The notes below the pieces were generated by a model that was not told where the DNA came from, searched no databases, and saw only the letters and a list, made by a program, of their open reading frames with translations. Positions 58,444-64,000 of a stretch of 64,000 bases of DNA are shown one piece after another. Both the position numbers and the translations under genes were made by a program. Each line of letters starts with the position of its first letter. Positions within the stretch are counted from its first letter, which is position 1. The stretch lies in NCBI RefSeq assembly GCF_001713375.1, contig NZ_CP016449.1, forward strand, positions 3,534,001 to 3,598,000, given 5' to 3'. This stretch comes from Hydrogenophaga sp. RAC07 (lineage in GTDB: Bacteria; Pseudomonadota; Gammaproteobacteria; Burkholderiales; Burkholderiaceae_C).

Positions 58444-59424
58444 TCACCTCACAAACCAGTGGGCGTACTCGCCGATGACGTCCCTGGTCTCCGGATAGAG
58501 AGGCTGGTCGATCAGGATGGCGTCGAAAAGATCGACACGAAGTCGCTTCGTCCAGATGGCCTGGAAGAGAACCCGCCGACCTTCCTCGGGAGACCAGCCG
58601 AACCTCGCTGCGCAAGTGGAGATGACCATTGCCGGCGGCGTCCCATCTTCGATGCCGCGTTGGAAGAGCTCGATGAGCTGATCTTGCTGATCTGGCTTGA
58701 GCGTGGAAGCACGCACCATCCATGCAAACAGAAAGCGGAGATTTCTGGCGACCTCCAGGTCGACTTGACCGGGGTGCAGATAGACGACGCGAATCCCGAT
58801 CTCTGCAAGGTACTGTGCCTTGATCCTGAGCTTTGCAGAGGCGTTCTTTTTACTTCGATCACCTTGGCGGGATGCGACGACTTCGGGGCCCGGCTTGTCA
58901 TGTGCTCCCTCTTCGTGCTTGATGTCAAAGTGCAGACAGTAGGGTCCCTGATCGTCGAAGAGGAAGAGCATGAAATCCCCAAGCAGCGGCCGGGCAACCC
59001 AATGCCCTTCGTCTGGATCGATCGCTGACGGCATGAACGTTTTCGGGTGAGAACTCATCACACCGAGATCGCGAGCAATGGCCAACGTACCCCGGTGAGA
59101 GGGCGTGATCGTGCCAATCAGGTCGGGATGCCCGTGCAATGGATGAACGCCTGGCAGAACGTCAAACGCAAACTGATCGTGCAGGTCAAAGAGCGTTGGA
59201 TGAAACAGCGCGACGAACAGCAGGTCGTACTCTGGTCTGGAAAGCGCGTTGATCACCTTTCCCAGTTCAGGATGCTCAACCCGATAGGCCCAGGACACGG
59301 AAGGCGCCTGGCGTGGTTTCGCTTGGATGGCCGGTGTGTGCTGACTATCCCAGCCAGGCGCGTTGCGCGCCCGATGTCTCATCTGCTCGCATTTGGTGGG
59401 CGAGCTGCTCCAGATCGTGTGCAT
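58444..59424 (-). CDS. tnsA: TnsA-like transposon-end endonuclease
   Basis: 326 residues from ATG 59424. A TnsA-type nuclease core fits: Glu65 in LSRPEYDLLFVALFHP, then FDLHDQFAFDVLPGVHP, Asp150 in LLGDFMLF and HFDIKHEE with Lys169. This is the E...D...xK pattern of restriction-like folds. TnsA cuts the 5' strands so that transposition is cut-and-paste. Likeness to canonical TnsA is modest, but position before tnsB fits. Confidence 0.75.
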   Translation of the reverse strand: MHTIWSSSPTKCEQMRHRARNAPGWDSQHTPAIQAKPRQAPSVSWAYRVEHPELGKVINALSRPEYDLLFVALFHPTLFDLHDQFAFDVLPGVHPLHGHPDLIGTITPSHRGTLAIARDLGVMSSHPKTFMPSAIDPDEGHWVARPLLGDFMLFLFDDQGPYCLHFDIKHEEGAHDKPGPEVVASRQGDRSKKNASAKLRIKAQYLAEIGIRVVYLHPGQVDLEVARNLRFLFAWMVRASTLKPDQQDQLIELFQRGIEDGTPPAMVISTCAARFGWSPEEGRRVLFQAIWTKRLRVDLFDAILIDQPLYPETRDVIGEYAHWFVR

Positions 59425-59637
59425 GGTGTGACTCCTGTTCTTGCGTGGACAGACAGCCGATCGAACGGGAGCACAGCCTGAACGCAGGCAGCACGCATGC
59501 TCGATCGGGTACGCAGTAGTGGCGAGCACATCTGGAATGTTTTCGCTCGCACAGGAGGACCCAGCCCCGGCTTGACAGCCGGTTCAAGCTGATGCAGCAT
59601 AGAGTCAAGTCACGAACCAAATCACTGACTCAGTAGG

Positions 59638-59667
59638 GCCTGCCGTTTCCCCAAGAAACGCAGGCCT
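59638..59667. other. strong stem-loop upstream of tnsA
   Basis: GGCCTGCCGTTTC / GAAACGCAGGCC pair almost perfectly with one bulge around a short CCAA loop, in the leader of tnsA and downstream of the gene at 59711. No T tract. It may be an attenuator, terminator or transposase-binding element. Confidence 0.45.
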
Positions 59668-59710
59668 TGCGCCTTTCCAGTCCCCGTGAAAATGCTCTAG
59701 GGTGGTGAGG

Positions 59711-60025
59711 TCATACAGCCTCCTTTCTGGGAATGGTTTCGTCAGCGCCACCAGCCATGGGATGCGCGCTGGCATCGCCAGCCATGGCAAAAAACTCTCG
59801 AAGATCTGGTGTCACGGGCATCTGAGGATCCTTCTTCAGACCCAGTGCCATAGCGATGTGATGCGATCTGCCTCGCCTGCCCAACGCACGTCCGTTGAGA
59901 ACGGCGTACACGAGGGATCGCTTGAATCCTCTCAGATCGGCCCACTCGCCTATGGCGCGCCCGTGGGCTTCAAAGTAGCCCTTGATCTCGTTGCACCGAT
60001 CACTCGAGTCCGTCATCGCGACCAT
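59711..60025 (-). CDS. BcepMu gp16-like small DNA-binding protein
   Basis: 104 residues. The core KGYFEAHGRAIGEWADLRGF, then YAVLNGRALGRRGRSHHIAMALGL, matches the small helix-turn-helix proteins annotated as BcepMu gp16 family, found in transposable phages and transposons. It lies upstream of tnsA on the same strand and divergent from tniQ1, which suits a local transposition regulator. Confidence 0.72.
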   Translation of the reverse strand: MVAMTDSSDRCNEIKGYFEAHGRAIGEWADLRGFKRSLVYAVLNGRALGRRGRSHHIAMALGLKKDPQMPVTPDLREFFAMAGDASAHPMAGGADETIPRKEAV

Positions 60026-60248
60026 GTCCTTTGATGTGGTTCAACGTGCAAGGTAGTGCAAGAAGCGCTGTTGATCAGCCTCTTTCACTGTCCTTCTGTT
60101 GCCTCCTCATTGGTTCAGGGTTATGTGACCTTGAAAAGTCTGGAAAACACTCTTGTGCCGAATGATCTATCGCGCTGTAATAGAGCTTCCTTCCCTTCTC
60201 TTTTTGAGTGTTTTTGTCCGTCTTCTGTCGATCCGACTATTTTGCGTT

Positions 60249-60263
60249 TGTATATCTTATACA
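60249..60263. promoter_or_regulatory. perfect palindrome upstream of tniQ1
   Basis: TGTATA-TCT-TATACA, a perfect 6+6 palindrome with 3-bp spacer, 21 bp before the tniQ1 ATG. Probably the site of a dimeric repressor. Confidence 0.55.
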
Positions 60264-60284
60264 CAGCAAACTTCACACTGAAGT

Positions 60285-62084
60285 ATGGAACGACAGCACA
60301 CCAACAAGCACTTGATGTTGCCCGATGCAGCGTTCGGATTTCCGCTCAGATGGCTGCAGAATGAGACTCTCTACAGCTTGTGCAGTCGCTATCACAGGCT
60401 CTCTTTAGCGCTTCGACATCACCAAACATCGCAGATTCTTTTTGGACATCGAAGCGGCGGACACGCACACGATCTGCCAAGCCATCTCGATAACTTCGTT
60501 GAAGCAACTTGTGGCGCACTTGGGACTGCACTTGAAGTCATCGAACACCACACGATGGCTCCGTACTTCCTCCCCTTCCGATCGCCGTCAAGCGCAGCGG
60601 ACGCGATGCGGGCCATGCGTGGCCCAGGGATCAAGTCCTTGAAGTTTCAGCTGGGGCTACTGACAAGTCGGTTCAGAGCGAACCACCCCTTGAAGTTCTG
60701 CACTGAGTGCGCGATACGGGACGTGGAGGTCGGTCATCCGCCTTATTGGCGACTTGTGCACCAGTTCCCAGGGGTGTGGTTGTGCCGAGTGCATGAACGT
60801 GTTCTTGATGTGTCCATGCTCAAGTCGACCGGTGTGGGTCGGTTCGGATGGTTCCTCCCTGACGAGGCGATGCTGGAAGGTCCTTACACCAATCGAATAG
60901 CAGATGAATCGGTGTTGGAGCACCCCGATCTGAGGCGTTTCAGCCTGATGTGTGAAGCACTCGGTACCACTCCCTTGGAAGTTCACTTCAGTCCTGTCCA
61001 TCTGGTCAGCACACTCAGACTCAGGCTTGCCGAGCGGGGCTTCCTGACATCGTCTGGAGGGCTGCATGCGCAGAGTGCCTGCGCATCCTTCGCGGAATTC
61101 AGCCAGAGCTTCTCCAAGGTGGTTGGCCTGGAAGCCTTGGTGGTTGACGAGAAGTCTGCCTATTCGCAGCTTCAGTTGATCCGCTCGATCCAACGAGCGC
61201 GGACCCATCCACTTCGCCACCTCAGTTTGATCTGCTGGCTGTACACAGACTGGGCCGAGTTCCTCACGTCCTACAGATCATCACCCCCAGCCCAAGCCAA
61301 ATCTGCGCAGGCAACCACCGCCAGAGAGTCAACCATCTCGGAAACGGTTGCACATCCGCAGCGATCCTTGTGCATCGCACTGATGGCAGGATCAGGTTAT
61401 TCCGCCAGCCGAGCCGCCGCTCAGGTGGGTGTTGCGACCGGCACAGCCATGGCATGGGCCGCTCAAGCAGGCATTGCTCCGGCGCGGCGCCCGAAGAAGC
61501 TTGACGTCGTGCTCCGTTCCAGTCTGCACGATGCCTTGCGCCAGGGGATCTCGAAGGCCGAGGCTGCATCAAGATTCTCGGTGTCGGTGCAGACCATCAC
61601 GACCACGCTCAGAACCGAACCAGGACTGCACCTGGCCTGGACTCAGGCTTGGCGCGCGCGTGAGCAATGCAAGCGCAGAGAAGACTGGATACAGGGGATG
61701 GAAGCACATCCGACAGCGAGTCGAAAAGAACTGCGTCATCTACACAAAGCGGACTTCGCATGGCTGTACCGCAATGACAGAGACTGGCTGACGAAGCTGA
61801 TGGATGCTCGACCGAGGCTACCGGGGTCGAACAATGCGTCGCTGTCATGGGAGCGGCGGGATCGAGACCTTTGCGATCGAGTGCGGGCCGCATGCACGGC
61901 GCTACAGGGTGGCGCCAGATCCGCACGTGCCGGCCGAAAACTCGCCCTCTGGGAGATTTATCAGCAGGTGCCCGAGCTCAAGCCACAACTGCGGCACCTC
62001 GATCGTCTCCCCAACACGAAAGCCGCCCTGGCTGATTCGGTGGGGACCATCCCCTCGGCCAAAGATCAACTGCCGCTGTTCTAG
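60285..62084 (+). CDS. TniQ/TnsD-like target-selection protein 1
   Basis: 599 residues. N-terminal TniQ domain: ETLYSLCSRYHRLSLALRHH, LFGHRSGGHAHDLPSHLD, and zinc-binding Cys139-x2-Cys142 (FCTECA) with Cys167-x2-His170 (WLCRVHERVL). The C-terminal half has HTH-like segments (GYSASRAAAQVGVATGTAMAW; GISKAEAASRFSVSVQTITTT), as expected for a TnsD that reads a fixed attachment sequence. It is divergent from tnsABC. Confidence 0.88.
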   Translation: MERQHTNKHLMLPDAAFGFPLRWLQNETLYSLCSRYHRLSLALRHHQTSQILFGHRSGGHAHDLPSHLDNFVEATCGALGTALEVIEHHTMAPYFLPFRSPSSAADAMRAMRGPGIKSLKFQLGLLTSRFRANHPLKFCTECAIRDVEVGHPPYWRLVHQFPGVWLCRVHERVLDVSMLKSTGVGRFGWFLPDEAMLEGPYTNRIADESVLEHPDLRRFSLMCEALGTTPLEVHFSPVHLVSTLRLRLAERGFLTSSGGLHAQSACASFAEFSQSFSKVVGLEALVVDEKSAYSQLQLIRSIQRARTHPLRHLSLICWLYTDWAEFLTSYRSSPPAQAKSAQATTARESTISETVAHPQRSLCIALMAGSGYSASRAAAQVGVATGTAMAWAAQAGIAPARRPKKLDVVLRSSLHDALRQGISKAEAASRFSVSVQTITTTLRTEPGLHLAWTQAWRAREQCKRREDWIQGMEAHPTASRKELRHLHKADFAWLYRNDRDWLTKLMDARPRLPGSNNASLSWERRDRDLCDRVRAACTALQGGARSARAGRKLALWEIYQQVPELKPQLRHLDRLPNTKAALADSVGTIPSAKDQLPLF

Positions 62085-62150
62085 TCGGCATCGCTCCACA
62101 CAGGCACGACCGCAGCCACTTGTTGGTGGCTTCCGTTTGACTTGACTCAG

Positions 62151-62170
62151 TTAATGCATTTATGCACTAA
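62151..62170. promoter_or_regulatory. operator-like palindrome and promoter before HTH gene
   Basis: TTAATGCATTTATGCACTAA is a near-perfect palindrome 8 bp before the ATG at 62178. TTGACT sits about 15 bp upstream as a possible -35 element. A partial repeat, ATGCATTTATG, occurs inside the gene at about 62345. Autoregulation by the HTH protein is likely. Confidence 0.55.
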
Positions 62171-62177
62171 TTGAGGC

Positions 62178-62555
62178 ATGAAAGACACCGTACTCAAGGC
62201 CCGACTCCAGCAAACCAGGTCGACAGTCGAAGCACTCAACCTGCGCCAGGCTGAAATCGCAAGTGCAACGGGTCTCAGCCAATCCCAAGTCAGCCGAATT
62301 CTCAATGGACGTCGAATCAGAGACAGCGAGAGCACGGATGCAGTATGCATTTATGTGCAAAGTCAGACCAAGACTGTCGGAGTCAAGGATGTTCAGTCTT
62401 GCGCACCTCTCATGACGGCGCTGTCGAAAGTCTGGGACGGCACAAACAAGCACGCCGAGGCACTGAGCAGTGTCATCGAAAGCCTGGGAGCCCTCGGATC
62501 AGGTTCTTTCACCCCCTCTGCAAAGCCACGAGAGGATCTTCAAAGGAGACGCTGA
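62178..62555 (+). CDS. XRE-type HTH protein between the two tniQ genes
   Basis: 125 residues. HTH LRQAEIASATGLSQSQVSRILNGRR near the N-terminus, followed by an unrecognised helical C-terminus. It sits in tandem between tniQ1 and tniQ2 and ends 1 bp before the second. It probably controls the element's selector genes through the palindrome in front of it. Confidence 0.85.
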   Translation: MKDTVLKARLQQTRSTVEALNLRQAEIASATGLSQSQVSRILNGRRIRDSESTDAVCIYVQSQTKTVGVKDVQSCAPLMTALSKVWDGTNKHAEALSSVIESLGALGSGSFTPSAKPREDLQRRR

Positions 62556-62556
62556 G

Positions 62557-63492
62557 ATGGACATGAGAAATCAACTGTTCCCCGACGAGCTGCTCAAGGG
62601 TTTCAGGGGCCACATTCGCTTCCACAACAACTTTCGCGACGCTGAGGACACATGCGCAGCACTCAACACAAAGCGGGCGTTTGGGGAAACCAAGCTAGCG
62701 ATGCGACCGGAGTCCTTTGTCAAGTTGATCTCAGACCACACGGGAGCATCCATTCCCGACCTGGTCTTCCGCCATTCCGTGTGGCCGTTCACGGCATGTA
62801 TGCGACGCGTTGCCGGAGAAGCAGAGGTTGAGGCTTACATCGAGAGCCCTTACGGTCGAACGGACCTCATGCGCAAAACGCGGCAATTCGCCTGGACGTG
62901 CCCGGACTGCCAACGGGAGGACATGGACTTTTGGGGAGAGACTTTCTGGCGCTGCTCTCATCAGCTCCCTGGCCAGGTCTGGTGCCACAAGCATGGCACT
63001 GCCTTGGAGAAGACAAGCCTTGGCCACATCGACGTTGGACCACCCGATCATTTCGACAGCTACATCCCCGACGACATCGATGCCGAAGAGCTCAAAACAC
63101 ACCGGAAGCTTACCGAATACTCCAGCCTTTGCGCAGCAATTCTGGAGGGAGGTCTGACCTTCAGTGCGTCCGTATGTGCAGGCAGCATTCTCCGACGGGC
63201 TGAGAAGATCGGACTCGGCAAGGATCGCAAGGGGTGTGTCAACCGTATCCTGCAGCTTGTGCCACTCGTTTACCCGAAAGTCTGGCTGGCCGATCTGGAC
63301 CGCCGTTACCCCGACATTCAGGCCGGCCAAAAAGGGGGGGCGAGTTCCTTCCTCGAAGGGAAGAGAGAACTGGCAGGGGCGCAAATGGTGATGCTGCTGG
63401 CGCTGGTGGTTTTTGACACCGCGTCAGAAGCACTTGCGGAGCTTCGCCGCACAGACAAGTCGGATGAATCTGAAGCAGAGCCCTGCATTTGA
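62557..63492 (+). CDS. TniQ/TnsD-like target-selection protein 2
   Basis: 311 residues from ATG 62557 (second ATG at 62563). TniQ-type zinc region: Cys115-x2-Cys118 (WTCPDCQRED) and Cys143-x2-His146 (QVWCHKHGTAL). It is shorter than the first selector and lacks the long DNA-binding C-terminus, as in elements that use one selector for fixed sites and another for mobile or alternative targets. Confidence 0.82.
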   Translation: MDMRNQLFPDELLKGFRGHIRFHNNFRDAEDTCAALNTKRAFGETKLAMRPESFVKLISDHTGASIPDLVFRHSVWPFTACMRRVAGEAEVEAYIESPYGRTDLMRKTRQFAWTCPDCQREDMDFWGETFWRCSHQLPGQVWCHKHGTALEKTSLGHIDVGPPDHFDSYIPDDIDAEELKTHRKLTEYSSLCAAILEGGLTFSASVCAGSILRRAEKIGLGKDRKGCVNRILQLVPLVYPKVWLADLDRRYPDIQAGQKGGASSFLEGKRELAGAQMVMLLALVVFDTASEALAELRRTDKSDESEAEPCI

Positions 63493-63951
63493 CTGTTGAA
63501 CTAGACCATGCATCGCCGCTTCCCCCTGTTGGGCTAGGACTTAGGCTCAGCGTTCTTCTAGCCACACCGCAATAGAACATTTCAGCTAGGCGGACGTGAT
63601 TCTGTTTCTGGATTTCGAGCAGTTCGGGTGCAAGGCCTTAAGGTGGGATGTAGAGTCGGCGAGCGGGTCACTAAAGTTAGCTTCTTCAACAGGCTGGCGT
63701 CAGCTTGGGGTCGCGAGGATCCGTACTTCGACGAGCTTGGCTGCTTGTCGACTTGTTGCAGACACGCATCAAGCGATACGTTAACCCTTCCCGAAATCTC
63801 GCCGCCCTCGGGCCACCAGCCGCTGCTTGAAGTCTAATTGGGGCAAAGGGAGGGGCTCGGCATAGCACGCGCGGACGCGACCGGCGGCAAGGCAGCCTCT
63901 TGTATCAACGCCATGGCAATCGTGGCCAATTAATACGGGAGGCACATCGCC
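63493..63951. other. noncoding region, candidate right end of Tn7-like element
   Basis: 459 bp after tniQ2. It has GGCTAG/CTAGCC inverted arms (63532-63563) and several loosely similar AGCT(A/T)GG units near 63584, 63701 and 63734, which could be transposase-binding sites. I could not find a matching left end, so the border is not established. Confidence 0.35.
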
Positions 63952-64000
63952 ATGAGCAAGCCAGCAGCAGCACCAGCACCAGCTAAGGCAGCAGCTCCAG
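63952..64000 (+). CDS. partial gene, Ala/Pro/Lys-rich N-terminus
   Basis: ATG 63952 with GGGAGG 9 bp upstream opens MSKPAAAPAPAKAAAP and runs off the window. Too short to identify. It may be the first chromosomal gene beyond the island. Confidence 0.5.
   Translation, partial: MSKPAAAPAPAKAAAP

Noticed and set aside
59638..59667. Intrinsic terminator
   Set aside because: The stem is strong but no T run follows on either strand, so it was listed only as a stem-loop.
55106..63492. Prophage of the Mu/BcepMu type
   Set aside because: The gp16-like protein and Mu-like transposase fold suggested it, but there are no phage structural genes, and TnsA plus two TniQ proteins fit a Tn7-like element.
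34370..64000. CRISPR-associated Tn7-like transposon
   Set aside because: No cas genes and no repeat-spacer array were seen in the window.

Overview
The window looks like a chromosomal segment of a GC-rich betaproteobacterium, most likely order Burkholderiales and close to Comamonadaceae. This rests on Bug/TctC-type periplasmic receptors, many LysR regulators beside catabolic operons, a caa3-type oxidase operon, and a Lys/Ala-tailed HU protein. The species cannot be named from this sequence. I see no rRNA, tRNA or CRISPR array.

Layout. (1) 1-7.2 kb: the 3' end of an SDR gene, then a signalling operon made of a periplasmic solute-binding protein, a 1231-aa hybrid histidine kinase, a receiver-kinase hybrid and a lone receiver. 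(2) 7.7-15 kb: a scrambled SOS region. A SHOCT protein and a truncated Spy-like gene abut a displaced, intact-frame copy of the umuC 3' end. A second, inverted copy of the same 0.57 kb lies at the real umuC locus, where the frame is broken. Between them are a nuclease-domain remnant and a HypT-like LysR gene. UmuD, a LexA-type box, an MmcB-like gene, an ankyrin protein and an HU-like protein follow. (3) 15.5-20.2 kb: a LysR gene divergent from an HMG-CoA-lyase-like / CoA-transferase / Bug receptor / gamma-carbonic-anhydrase operon. (4) 20.6-27.3 kb: a LysR gene divergent from an SDR / TRAP (dctP-Q-M) / split transketolase operon. (5) 27.7-33.7 kb: a cytochrome c oxidase operon with a dihaem subunit II and two COX3-like subunits.

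(6) 34.4-63.5 kb: a 29 kb accessory island. It carries an RloC/PrrC-like ATPase, a Lon-type AAA+ ATPase, an exonuclease gene broken by an in-frame TGA, and an orphan class II lanthipeptide locus. That locus has a Nif11-leader precursor ending in a three-cysteine core and a LanM whose cyclase carries the Cys-Cys-Gly zinc motif. Next comes an eight-gene same-strand run: type I restriction genes hsdR, hsdM and hsdS followed by a 282-aa unknown, a NucS/DUF91-like nuclease, an M15-like peptidase and a NYN-OST-HTH protein, with an HTH protein in front. The right part is a Tn7-like transposition module. TnsA, TnsB (DD35E) and TnsC are encoded leftwards; two TniQ/TnsD-like proteins, each preceded by a palindromic operator-like site, are encoded rightwards. 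The simplest reading is that the Tn7-like element brought some or all of the defence genes as cargo, but I could not define its ends.

The leads I rate most interesting are the lanthipeptide locus, the Tn7-like element with a type I restriction and multi-nuclease operon, and the umuC inverted duplication, whose recombination would rebuild an uninterrupted umuC.
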